Shown piece by piece: positions 14,318 through 21,672 of a stretch of DNA of 32,177 bases. Made by a program: the position numbers and the translations under genes. The notes beneath the pieces were generated by a model. That model was not told where the DNA came from and ran no database searches. It worked only from the letters and a program-made list of their open reading frames with translations. The DNA is from JBEEJL01 sp043744215 (GTDB lineage: Bacteria; Pseudomonadota; Gammaproteobacteria; Burkholderiales; JBEEJL01), in contig JAYTVC010000006.1 in the NCBI GenBank assembly GCA_043744215.1, positions 1-32,177 on the forward strand, in the 5' to 3' direction. The stretch's first letter is position 1. Each line of letters starts with the position of its first letter.

Positions 14318-15315
14318 TGTCTTTATTCGAAACTATGCGCGCGATTGAAATTATCGCGCCAGGCAAACCTGAAGTGCTGGTCGAATGCACGCGGCCGGTG
14401 CCGCAAGCCGCAGCGGGCGAAGTGCTGATCAAGGTCGCTGCAGCGGGCATCAACCGCCCTGATATTTTGCAACGCCTCGGTTTTTACGCGCCACCGCCAG
14501 GCACGACGGATATTCCCGGCTTGGAAGTGGCGGGCGAAGTGGTTGCCATCGCAAGCGATGTTAAGGATTGGAAAATCGGCGACAAGGTGTGCGCCCTCGT
14601 CGCCGGCGGCGGTTATGCGGAATATTGTGTCGCTCCCGCGCAGCAATGTTTGCCCATTCCAAAGGGATTGAGCGTGAGCGAAGCCGCAGCGCTGCCGGAA
14701 ACTTTCTTCACTGTTTGGAGCAATGTATTCGACCGCGCAAAACTATCCGTCGGCGAGACCTTGTTAGTGCAAGGAGGCTCCAGCGGCATCGGCACCACCG
14801 CGATTCAACTGGCGCGCGCGCTCGGCCATCGCGTATTCGCCACTGCGGGCAGCGACGAAAAATGTGCAGCCTGCATGCAACTTGGGGCGGAAAAAGCCAT
14901 CAATTATAAAACCGCTGATTTTGTTGAAGAAATAAAATCCGCCACCAACGGCAAAGGCGTCGATGTCATTCTCGATATGGTGGCGGGCGATTATGTTCCG
15001 CGCGAATTGAAATGTCTGTCCGACGATGGCCGCTTGGTGTTAATCGCTTTTTTGCGCGGCTCCATCGCCAATGTGGATTTCAACGAGGTGTTGCGCAGGA
15101 GATTGGTCATTACCGGCTCGACCCTGCGCCCGCGTCCCACCGCGTTCAAAGGCGCAATTGCGAAAAATTTACTCAACAGAGTTTGGCCATTGATCGAAGC
15201 CGGAAAAATCAAACCAGTGATGCATAGTACATTTGTCTTGAAAGACGCAAGCAAAGCGCACGCCTTGATGGAAAGCAGCGAGCACATCGGCAAAATTGTG
15301 CTGACGGTCAATTAG
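14317..15315 (+). CDS. NAD(P)H-quinone oxidoreductase, zinc-free MDR family (PIG3-like)
   Basis: A 332-residue medium-chain reductase of the quinone oxidoreductase group (QorA/PIG3-like), using NADPH to reduce quinones or enones. The N-terminal GroES-like domain has AAGINRPDILQRLGFYAPPPG, the substrate-domain signature of this subfamily; the Rossmann domain has LLVQGGSSGIGTTAIQLARA with the nucleotide loop, and RGSIANVDF towards the end. The zinc ligands of alcohol dehydrogenases are absent. The ATG overlaps the moeA stop by one base. Probably the last gene of the molybdenum-cofactor operon; the link is positional only. An in-frame ATG six codons later (MRAIEII) is an alternative start. Confidence 0.9.
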   Translation: MSLFETMRAIEIIAPGKPEVLVECTRPVPQAAAGEVLIKVAAAGINRPDILQRLGFYAPPPGTTDIPGLEVAGEVVAIASDVKDWKIGDKVCALVAGGGYAEYCVAPAQQCLPIPKGLSVSEAAALPETFFTVWSNVFDRAKLSVGETLLVQGGSSGIGTTAIQLARALGHRVFATAGSDEKCAACMQLGAEKAINYKTADFVEEIKSATNGKGVDVILDMVAGDYVPRELKCLSDDGRLVLIAFLRGSIANVDFNEVLRRRLVITGSTLRPRPTAFKGAIAKNLLNRVWPLIEAGKIKPVMHSTFVLKDASKAHALMESSEHIGKIVLTVN

Positions 15316-15331
15316 TCCACAGTTATAATTA

Positions 15332-15360
15332 TTGTCAAACGCAACAAAAACTTATAGCAT
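15332..15360 (+). promoter_or_regulatory. Candidate sigma70 promoter ahead of the DUF4399 gene
   Basis: TTGTCA at 15332-15337 and TAGCAT at 15355-15360 are 17 bases apart in the 116-bp gap after the quinone oxidoreductase gene. The -10 match is imperfect. Placed about 70 bp before the start codon of a gene with a very good Shine-Dalgarno (AAGGAG), it is a plausible start of the region 3 transcript. Confidence 0.35.
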
Positions 15361-15431
15361 TATTTGGCATCTCTCAGATTTGATGTTGTGACAATTCACC
15401 ACCCCGCAGATAATCAACTAAGGAGAAATAA

Positions 15432-15842
15432 ATGAACGCGATGATCAAATTGGTTTTGGCCTGTGCAACGGCAATGTTGCTGGCGGCTTGCGCCACTGGC
15501 ATGACGTCGGGCAAAAGTATTGCATTTGTGGAACCGCAAGACGGCGCCACGGTACCTGGCGAATTCAAAGTCGTGATGGCTGTGAAAGGCATGGATGTAA
15601 AGCCGGCCGGGGACATGACGCCGGACACCGGTCATCATCATCTGCTGATCGATACGCCGTTTGTGGCATCCGGGGAAACCATCCCCGCCACGGAGAAACA
15701 TATCCATTTCGGCAAGGGCCAGACTGAAACCACGGTCAAACTTGCGCCGGGCAAGCATACCCTGACTTTGCAATTCGCCAACGGGCTGCACCAATCCTAT
15801 GGTTCGGGCATGAGTAAGACGATCACGGTGAATGTACAATAA
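15432..15842 (+). CDS. DUF4399 domain lipoprotein
   Basis: A 136-residue exported lipoprotein. A hydrophobic signal ends in the lipobox LAAC (Cys20). The mature part is an all-beta domain with SIAFVEPQDGATVPGEFKV near the start, the histidine-rich TGHHHLLIDTP and KHIHFGKGQTE, then LAPGKHTLTLQFANG, which I recognise as DUF4399. The histidines could bind a metal, but this is inference; homologues are sometimes labelled 'RodA', for which the sequence gives no support. AAGGAG lies seven bases before the ATG. It is followed 46 bp later by the SOD-like lipoprotein, hinting at a shared envelope metal or oxidative-stress role. Confidence 0.88.
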   Translation: MNAMIKLVLACATAMLLAACATGMTSGKSIAFVEPQDGATVPGEFKVVMAVKGMDVKPAGDMTPDTGHHHLLIDTPFVASGETIPATEKHIHFGKGQTETTVKLAPGKHTLTLQFANGLHQSYGSGMSKTITVNVQ

Positions 15843-15888
15843 TTTTTGCTGAGTCGGGATTGGCCGCGCGCAATAATTGAGGAACCTG

Positions 15889-16527
15889 ATGAGAATATTT
15901 TTTATACCTTTGCTTGTAGTTGTAGTGCTGATTTCGGCTTGTGCTGCAAGACTGCCAGGCACCGCCAGCGGCCCATCCACCACCAGCGCGGAAGCCATCA
16001 AGGCGCCCTCCGCTACTGGGGCAGCGGCGGCGGTTACGCAAGCCGCCCCCGTTGTTCTCCCTGTCAACAAAGTAGTCTCATCTGTGGGCGGGGTAACAGC
16101 ATCGCTGGTTCCGTTACAGGGTTCAAAAACATCGGGTACGCTGCGCTTCGTGCAAAAAGGATCGAGGGTCAATGTTTCCGGCGAAGTGTTCGGCCTCACG
16201 CCAGGATTGCACGGGTTGCATATCCATGAAACCGGCGATTGCAGCGGCAGCGACGGGATGGCCGCCAAAGGCCATCTCAATCCGGGCAACAAACCGCACG
16301 GCGGACTCGCGGGCGAGCGCCATGTCGGCGATCTCGGCAATATCAATTCTGACACCAGCGGCATAGCTAACCTAAATATAGATTTGGACGGCATCGCACT
16401 CAGCACAGCAGCCAACGGCATCATTAACCGCTCAGTGATAGTCCAATCAGGGCCGGACGATTTGAAATCACAGCCAGAGGGCAATTCGGGCAAGCGCATT
16501 GCCTGCGGTATTATTGCCATGAAATAA
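15889..16527 (+). CDS. Cu/Zn superoxide dismutase-like lipoprotein lacking one copper ligand
   Basis: A 212-residue envelope protein: signal with lipobox ISAC (Cys17), an Ala/Ser/Thr/Pro-rich linker to about residue 60, then a Cu/Zn-SOD fold. Conserved residues are His111 and His113 (LHIHE), bridging His129 (GHLNP), zinc ligands His137, His145 and Asp148, the disulfide cysteines Cys118 and Cys206, and Arg203. The fourth copper ligand, normally the His of VVHAGPDD, is Gln186 (VIVQSGPDD, codon CAA at 16444). Either the protein is not a normal dismutase, or the copper site is altered. The ATG at 15889 follows a GAGGAA; a TTG four codons upstream is less likely. Confidence 0.9.
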   Translation: MRIFFIPLLVVVVLISACAARLPGTASGPSTTSAEAIKAPSATGAAAAVTQAAPVVLPVNKVVSSVGGVTASLVPLQGSKTSGTLRFVQKGSRVNVSGEVFGLTPGLHGLHIHETGDCSGSDGMAAKGHLNPGNKPHGGLAGERHVGDLGNINSDTSGIANLNIDLDGIALSTAANGIINRSVIVQSGPDDLKSQPEGNSGKRIACGIIAMK

Positions 16528-16539
16528 ATATTACCGTCA

Positions 16540-16569
16540 TGCGCGGCCACGCTTGCCGCGCAGTTTTAT
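16540..16569 (+). terminator. Rho-independent terminator after the SOD-like gene
   Basis: The inverted repeat TGCGCGGC / GCCGCGCA (16540-16547 and 16555-16562, perfect 8 bp, 7-base loop) is followed by GTTTTATT. It ends the DUF4399-SOD pair, so the Rieske gene, 25 bp further on, may have its own promoter or rely on readthrough. Confidence 0.65.
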
Positions 16570-16593
16570 TCCTTTAGGTAAAACGGGAGCGCC

Positions 16594-17295
16594 ATGCAAA
16601 GACGCGATTTCGTGAAGCTGTGCACCGGCGGCGTAGCCGTTCTCGCCGCCGAATCAACGTGGGCCTTGGCAGGGGGCAGCGAGCCGCATTTTTATGCCAA
16701 AGTGCAACTGATGGATGAATTCGGCAAGCCGCTCAAAGCCGCGTCGCTCAAAGCCAGCACCAATTATATTTTCCATTATCCGTTCGAAGGCACGCCATGC
16801 TTTTTGCTCAATCTCGGCAAAGCCACTGAACAAAACATCGCGCTCAAAACCGCCGAGGGCAAATCATATTTATGGCAAGGCGGCGTCGGCGCAAATAAAT
16901 CCGTTGTCGCGTACTCTGCCATTTGCGCGCACAAACTCAATTACCCTACCAAACAATTAAGCTTCATCAGCTTTCGCGACAAAAAATCCGAACGCACTTC
17001 GCGCGATAACATCATCCACTGCTGTTCCGAACACAGCGAATACGACCCTGCCGCCGGCGCAAAAGTGATCAATGGCCCTGCGCCGCAACCGCTGGCGACC
17101 ATTTTGCTGGAACACGACGCGGCAACTGACGCGCTGTTTGCCGTCGGCACCTACGGTGGTGAAATGTTCAACGAGTTTTTTAAAAAATTCGAATTCAAAC
17201 TGAATATGGAACACGGCGGCAAGGCACAAAAACCTGCCACCGTCGTCAAGGTTGCCGAACTCACCCACTTTTGTAAACAGCAGATACAATGCTGA
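16594..17295 (+). CDS. Tat-exported Rieske [2Fe-2S] protein
   Basis: A 233-residue periplasmic redox protein. The N-terminus MQRRDFVKLCTGG is a twin-arginine signal followed by a short hydrophobic stretch ending near residue 27. The Rieske ligands are C111-A-H113 and C144-S-E-H147. The spacing between the two ligand loops (about 30 residues) is long, and the cysteine that usually follows the first loop (as in CTHLGC) is absent; a Cys143 next to the ligand Cys144 may have another role. It is not the Rieske subunit of a bc1 complex by context, since no cytochrome b or c1 gene is nearby. Partner unknown. A GGGAGC Shine-Dalgarno precedes the ATG. Confidence 0.82.
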   Translation: MQRRDFVKLCTGGVAVLAAESTWALAGGSEPHFYAKVQLMDEFGKPLKAASLKASTNYIFHYPFEGTPCFLLNLGKATEQNIALKTAEGKSYLWQGGVGANKSVVAYSAICAHKLNYPTKQLSFISFRDKKSERTSRDNIIHCCSEHSEYDPAAGAKVINGPAPQPLATILLEHDAATDALFAVGTYGGEMFNEFFKKFEFKLNMEHGGKAQKPATVVKVAELTHFCKQQIQC

Positions 17296-17296
17296 T

Positions 17297-18034
17297 GTGA
17301 TTGCCTGGCTTAAACAAAACTCTTCTTTTCCCCCGCTCGAAACTGCGCTGCAATCGCCCAACGGCTTGCTGGCCGCGGGCGGCGATTTGTCGCCGGCGCG
17401 TTTGCTTGATGCTTACTCGCGCGGCATTTTCCCCTGGTATGCCGAAGGCCAGCAGATCATGTGGTGGAGCCCGGATCCGCGTATGGTGCTCAGTCCAGAC
17501 CAATTGAAAATTTCACGCTCGTTATTGAAAACCCTGCGCAACAAAGTGTATGAAGTGCGTTTCGATAGCGCATTCCGCGACGTGATGCTGGCCTGCTCGG
17601 AGCCGCGCGGCGAATTTGCCGGCACCTGGATTTCTCCCGACATGATCGATGCCTATTGCCGTTTGCACGAAATGGGTTACGCCCATTGCGCCGAGACCTG
17701 GATCGAGGGCGAACTGGCCGGCGGATTGTATGGCGTACTGATTGGTAAAATGTTTTACGGCGAATCGATGTTCGCACGTAAAACCGACGCGTCGAAAATT
17801 GCATTCGCCCATATGGTCAACGAATTAAAAACGCGCGGCGTCGGGTTAATCGATTGTCAGATGAATACGCCACATCTAGCCACACTCGGCGCGCACGAAA
17901 TACCACGTAACGAATTTATGAATATAATCAATAAGTTAGCATCGGTAGAGACACAGCCTGAAAAGTGGCACATCGCACCGTGCTTGGGCAATTCGGCGAC
18001 TGGTGTAAACTTGTGGCAAGCACAAAAAACTTGA
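17297..18034 (+). CDS. aat: Leucyl/phenylalanyl-tRNA-protein transferase
   Basis: Aat adds Leu or Phe from charged tRNA to proteins with N-terminal Arg or Lys, marking them for ClpAPS. The protein shows FPPLETALQSPNGLLAAGGD, SRGIFPWYAEGQQIMWWSPD, the GTWISPDMIDAYCRLHEMGY block and MFYGESMFARKTDASKIAF, all signature segments. I choose the GTG at 17297 (giving MIAWLKQN, 245 residues) because betaproteobacterial Aat proteins start this way; a TTG at 17252 would overlap the Rieske gene by 44 bp. The GTG begins one base after the Rieske stop. It is followed by bpt, so both N-terminal tagging enzymes are co-transcribed. Confidence 0.94.
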   Translation: MIAWLKQNSSFPPLETALQSPNGLLAAGGDLSPARLLDAYSRGIFPWYAEGQQIMWWSPDPRMVLSPDQLKISRSLLKTLRNKVYEVRFDSAFRDVMLACSEPRGEFAGTWISPDMIDAYCRLHEMGYAHCAETWIEGELAGGLYGVLIGKMFYGESMFARKTDASKIAFAHMVNELKTRGVGLIDCQMNTPHLATLGAHEIPRNEFMNIINKLASVETQPEKWHIAPCLGNSATGVNLWQAQKT

Positions 18035-18044
18035 GGCGAAGCTG

Positions 18045-18785
18045 ATGTCAAAAATGAATGACATGCCGTTTGCACAGTTGCAGTTTTATGCGACCGCGCC
18101 CTATCCGTGCAGCTACCTGCCGGGCAAACTCGCGCGCTCGCAGGTGGCCACGCCGAGTTATCTGATCGACACGCGCGTGTATAGCGCGCTGGTCAACGCG
18201 GGCTTTCGTCGCAGCGGCGCGTTCACTTACCGCCCCTATTGCGATCACTGTCGCGCTTGCGTGCCGGTGCGCGTGATGGTTGACGCATTCCGCCCTGACC
18301 GTTCGCAACGCCGCGCGCAGAAGCAACACAGCAATCTCACCGCGCACATGATGGACTTGAAATTCAATCCGGAACATTACGCGCTGTATCGCAAATACCA
18401 GGCAACGCGCCATCCCGGTGGCGGTATGGATCAGGACAGCCGCGAGCAATACAGCCATTTTTTATTACAAAGTAATGTGTCGTCGTATCAAGTGGAATTC
18501 CGCGAAGACGGCGTATTGCGCATGGTCAGCATCGTCGATGAATTGGACGACGGCCTGTCTTCCGTTTACACTTTTTTTGATACGGAAATCGACGGCGCGA
18601 GCTACGGCACCTACAATGTACTGTGGCAAATTGAAGAGGCGCGCAAACTCAAACTCGATTATTTATATCTTGGTTATTGGATCGAGCAAAGCCGCAAAAT
18701 GAATTACAAAACCCGTTACCGTCCGCTGGAAGGTTTGCAAAATGGCGTGTGGCGGCCCATGTCGGCAGGCAGCGTCGGCAAATAA
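18045..18785 (+). CDS. bpt: Aspartate/glutamate leucyltransferase (Bpt; arginyltransferase family)
   Basis: A 246-residue transferase that puts Leu on N-terminal Asp or Glu, the second arm of the bacterial N-degron pathway. The N-terminal ATE domain has CSYLPGKLARSQVATP and the GFRRSGAFTYRPYCDHCRACVPVRV segment with its cysteines; the C-terminal GNAT-like part has SSVYTFFDTE and YLYLGYWIEQSRKMNYKTRY. It belongs to the ATE/Bpt family by sequence; leucyl rather than arginyl specificity is assumed from bacterial homologues. GAGG lies upstream of the ATG, and the gene starts ten bases after aat. Confidence 0.93.
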   Translation: MSKMNDMPFAQLQFYATAPYPCSYLPGKLARSQVATPSYLIDTRVYSALVNAGFRRSGAFTYRPYCDHCRACVPVRVMVDAFRPDRSQRRAQKQHSNLTAHMMDLKFNPEHYALYRKYQATRHPGGGMDQDSREQYSHFLLQSNVSSYQVEFREDGVLRMVSIVDELDDGLSSVYTFFDTEIDGASYGTYNVLWQIEEARKLKLDYLYLGYWIEQSRKMNYKTRYRPLEGLQNGVWRPMSAGSVGK

Positions 18786-18843
18786 TCCCGTCGCATCAAA
18801 CCTTCATTGCGCAAAACACCCGGCGCATTTTTCGAATAACAAC

Positions 18844-19851
18844 ATGCTCTATACCCTGCTCCGCCCTCTTCTGTTTGCGCTCGACGCGGAAACCGCCCAT
18901 CACCTCTCGCTCAACTCGCTGAAATTTCTGCAACGCGCGGGCTTGTCGAGCGTGTACGGAAATAAAGCCGCGCAACATCCTGTGCAGGTGATGGGTATCC
19001 ACTTTCCCAATCGTGTCGGCCTCGCTGCCGGCCTCGACAAAAACGGCGACTATATCGATGCCCTCGCCGCCATGGGATTCGGCCATATTGAGATCGGCAC
19101 CGTCACGCCGCGGCCGCAGCCGGGCAACACGAAGCCGCGCATGTTTCGTCTTAGCGAAGCCTGCGGCATCATCAACCGTATGGGATTCAACAACAACGGC
19201 CTGGAAGCGTTAATTGAAAACGTGAAGTGTGCAAAATTTCGCGGCATTCTCGGCATTAATATCGGCAAGAACGCCGATACGCCGATTGAGAAAGCAGTGG
19301 ACGATTACCTGCTATGTCTGCGCGCGGTGTATCCGTATGCGAGTTACATTACCGTCAACATCAGCTCGCCCAATACTAAAAATTTGCGTCAATTGCAGCA
19401 GGGCGATGCACTACGCGACTTGCTCCGCGCCATTACCGATGAGCGCGAAATACTGACTTCTCTGCATGGCAAAAAAATTCCCCTGGCGCTAAAAATCGCG
19501 CCCGATCTCACGCCGGAACAGATTGAACAAATTGCGCAACTGCTCATCGAATTCGATATCGATGCCGTCATCGCCACCAACACCACTTTAGATCGCACCG
19601 GCGTCGAATCGCTGAAGCATGGTAACGAAGCGGGCGGATTATCCGGCCAGCCGGTATTTGAAAAATCTACGGCCATCGTCCGTTCGTTGTCGAAACATTT
19701 GCAAGGCCGCGTGCCCATCATCGGCGTCGGCGGCATTTTTTCTGCGCAAGACGCGCAAAAGAAAATGGATGCAGGGGCAAGTCTGGTGCAAATTTATAGC
19801 GGCCTGATTTATCGCGGCCCCTCGCTGGTGAAAGAAATTGCCGGGCTGTAA
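18844..19851 (+). CDS. pyrD: Dihydroorotate dehydrogenase (quinone), class 2
   Basis: PyrD oxidises dihydroorotate to orotate in pyrimidine synthesis and gives the electrons to quinone at the inner membrane. The N-terminal amphipathic segment MLYTLLRPLLFALDAETAHH is the class 2 membrane anchor. The FMN barrel shows VGLAAGLDKNGDYID, IEIGTVTPRPQPGN, RMGFNNNG, the catalytic-serine motif NISSPNTKNLRQLQ and GVGGIFSAQDA. With the ATG at 18844 the length is 335 residues, as in E. coli; longer upstream readings would overlap bpt. It follows bpt after 58 bp with no visible promoter. Confidence 0.96.
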   Translation: MLYTLLRPLLFALDAETAHHLSLNSLKFLQRAGLSSVYGNKAAQHPVQVMGIHFPNRVGLAAGLDKNGDYIDALAAMGFGHIEIGTVTPRPQPGNTKPRMFRLSEACGIINRMGFNNNGLEALIENVKCAKFRGILGINIGKNADTPIEKAVDDYLLCLRAVYPYASYITVNISSPNTKNLRQLQQGDALRDLLRAITDEREILTSLHGKKIPLALKIAPDLTPEQIEQIAQLLIEFDIDAVIATNTTLDRTGVESLKHGNEAGGLSGQPVFEKSTAIVRSLSKHLQGRVPIIGVGGIFSAQDAQKKMDAGASLVQIYSGLIYRGPSLVKEIAGL

Positions 19852-19890
19852 AGTTTTTTATAGCTCAATACAATATTCCCGATTATTATA

Positions 19891-19918
19891 TAACTAATTG
19901 ATTATATTGAATAATTTA
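19891..19918 (+). repeat. 28-bp AT-rich junction motif, copy C
   Basis: Begins TAACTAATTGATTATATTGA, 40 bp after the pyrD stop; 25 of 28 positions match copy A. It covers the possible TTG start codons of the next small gene, as copy B abuts that of moeA. It has the same IHF-like consensus as the other copies. Confidence 0.6.
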
Positions 19919-20269
19919 ACAATTTTATCACTGCTTTTTAGCTTCGCTTCCATCGCCGCTCATGGACAAGTGATACCTGCGCCCGCACCTTCACCCGCCA
20001 CCGCTGCGAGCTCGGACAAAAATTCGACACCGGCGGAAGTGGTTGAGCCCATCATCGTCGAAGGCACACGTGATCCTGAGAATTTGCCGAAAAAGAAAAA
20101 AACAACTCAACAGATTTTTGATGGCTTGCTTAACAAGGAAGAAGCGACCAGCGGCATCACCAAGCAAGGCATGCGTTACGAGTGCGTGAAGGATTGCAAA
20201 GGCCCTTTTTGCTGCGCCTATTCCGCACCGGCGCGATCCGTGCTATCGCCGGACACGGAACACAAATAG
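19898..20269 (+). CDS. Small exported protein of unknown function
   Basis: A protein of 123 residues (or 120 from a second TTG at 19907) not recognised by me. It has a signal peptide (LTILSLLFSFASIAAHG), then a Pro/Ala-rich linker, an EPIIVEGTRDPENLPKKKK stretch and a C-terminal part with four cysteines (YECVKDCKGPFCCAY) that could form two disulfides or bind a metal. No ATG is available; both candidate starts are TTG, lie inside the 28-bp motif copy C, and lack a Shine-Dalgarno. Coding potential is supported mainly by the clean signal peptide and the cysteine-rich end. It lies between pyrD and another unknown gene. Confidence 0.5.
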   Translation: MIILNNLTILSLLFSFASIAAHGQVIPAPAPSPATAASSDKNSTPAEVVEPIIVEGTRDPENLPKKKKTTQQIFDGLLNKEEATSGITKQGMRYECVKDCKGPFCCAYSAPARSVLSPDTEHK

Positions 20270-20359
20270 CTTTTCCCCATCCTTCACCCTATCCATCACC
20301 CCATGCACCACCGTTTCGGTTATTATTTCTCCTCGGCAACTCTACGCAATTCAAAATAC

Positions 20360-21025
20360 ATGGGCTTTCTCGACCAACTCAAATCCCAAGCCAGCTCGTT
20401 GCAAAAACAACAACTGGAGCAAAGCCAGCAAATCAGCGCCAATGCTGATCTGGTTGACGCAAAACTGCGCCAGGCTTTCTCGTATCTCAATGATCTGTGC
20501 AAGCAACTTGACGTCATCAAACCTGCGAGCGTCTATGTGTTTGAACTGCACGGCATTGGAAAATTCGACGGCCTGATGCTGGGCGATTTTTTTGCCGATT
20601 ATCGGCGCAAGCCTTTTCATGACCGCGAAGTATTCGACGTAGTTACACTGCAATACAAACAGGCTTCTACCGCCGCGCTCGCACTCAAAAAAGACATGCC
20701 GCAATTGATTCAGCAATGTGAAGATACTTTGTGGCGGCATAATCTTAAATTCACCCGCCATGACGTACGCGACGAAAACGGCAAGAACCGCTGGTGCGAA
20801 TTCACCGTGCCCTGCAGTGTGATCACGGAGACGTCCATCCGTGGCGATTATGAACAAGCAAAACTATTATTCAAACTGAAAAATTTTGAACGCTTTGAAA
20901 CCGTCGATATTGCATTTGATGCTGCCACCTTCAGCGAAACGCAGTTGGAAGATTTTGCCCGCCTGATTGTCGGTGAGCCCAATCGTTTTCTGGCGCAGGG
21001 CCAAGTGCTGGGCGTGTTCGGCTAA
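20360..21025 (+). CDS. Conserved-looking protein of unknown function, coiled-coil N-terminus
   Basis: A 221-residue soluble protein beginning MGFLDQLKSQASSLQKQQ; the first 50 residues are Gln/Lys/Leu-rich and look like a coiled coil (QLEQSQQISANADLVDAKL). The rest is a mixed alpha/beta domain with YVFELHGIGKFDGLMLGDFF and a C-terminal FETVDIAFDA segment. It has no signal peptide, membrane span or catalytic motif that I can name. I prefer the ATG at 20360; an upstream in-frame ATG at 20303 would add an unlikely His/Tyr/Phe-rich start. Proteins with this N-terminus occur in betaproteobacteria as hypotheticals, from memory. It lies 15 bp before rnfB. Confidence 0.72.
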   Translation: MGFLDQLKSQASSLQKQQLEQSQQISANADLVDAKLRQAFSYLNDLCKQLDVIKPASVYVFELHGIGKFDGLMLGDFFADYRRKPFHDREVFDVVTLQYKQASTAALALKKDMPQLIQQCEDTLWRHNLKFTRHDVRDENGKNRWCEFTVPCSVITETSIRGDYEQAKLLFKLKNFERFETVDIAFDAATFSETQLEDFARLIVGEPNRFLAQGQVLGVFG

Positions 21026-21040
21026 CGCAATCGCAGACTG

Positions 21041-21658
21041 ATGCTTATTCCGATTCAAAAAATCGACGCCTTGTTGCCACAAACCCAATGCACCCAATGC
21101 GGCTTCGACGGGTGCATGCCCTATGCGACTGCCATTGCCGAGGGCCGCGCCGAGATCAACCAGTGCCCGCCGGGTGGCGAGATGGGCATTCGCAAGTTGG
21201 CGAATTTGCTCGGCGTGGCGGCCAAGCCGCTGAATGCGAAACACGGCGTCACCAAGCCCTTGCACCTGGCCATCATCGACGAAGCGCGCTGCATTGGCTG
21301 CACCCTTTGCATACGTGCGTGCCCGGTCGATGCCATTATTGGCGCAAACAAACTGATGCATTCGATTTTGAGCGACGAATGTACGGGCTGCGAACTATGC
21401 ATCGCGCCCTGCCCAGTGGATTGCATTTCGATGCGGCCAGTTGGCGATCTTTCATCGGCAGTTGACATTCAGCAACGCGCAGACCGCTGGCGTGCGCGCC
21501 ACGCATTCCATACATTTCGTCTTGCGCGAGACGAAACACAAAAGACCGCTCGGCTCCCGGCAAAAAAACCGGTCTCCGTTGTGAACAGACAAGCGTCCAT
21601 TCAAGCCGCCATTGAGCGGGCGCAAACCAAAAACCTGCCGGCTCAAAACAAAAAATAA
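21041..21658 (+). CDS. rnfB: RnfB-type electron transfer ferredoxin (stand-alone)
   Basis: A 205-residue Fe-S protein of the RnfB/RsxB family. It has the N-terminal [4Fe-4S] domain (CTQCGFDGCMPYATAIAEG, then CPPGGE) followed by two ferredoxin motifs (CIGCTLCIRACPVDAI and CTGCELCIAPCPVDCI) and a basic, Gln-rich tail. It lacks the N-terminal membrane helix of true RnfB and no rnfA, C, D, G or E gene is nearby, so it is probably a soluble ferredoxin-like donor. The betaproteobacterial pairing with nth (endonuclease III, itself an Fe-S enzyme) is found again here. Confidence 0.87.
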   Translation: MLIPIQKIDALLPQTQCTQCGFDGCMPYATAIAEGRAEINQCPPGGEMGIRKLANLLGVAAKPLNAKHGVTKPLHLAIIDEARCIGCTLCIRACPVDAIIGANKLMHSILSDECTGCELCIAPCPVDCISMRPVGDLSSAVDIQQRADRWRARHAFHTFRLARDETQKTARLPAKKPVSVVNRQASIQAAIERAQTKNLPAQNKK

Positions 21659-21672
21659 ATCTTAGGATTCCA

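Noticed and set aside
15889..16527. Calling the SOD-like gene sodC without qualification
   Set aside because: The copper ligand substitution makes enzyme activity doubtful, so no symbol was given.
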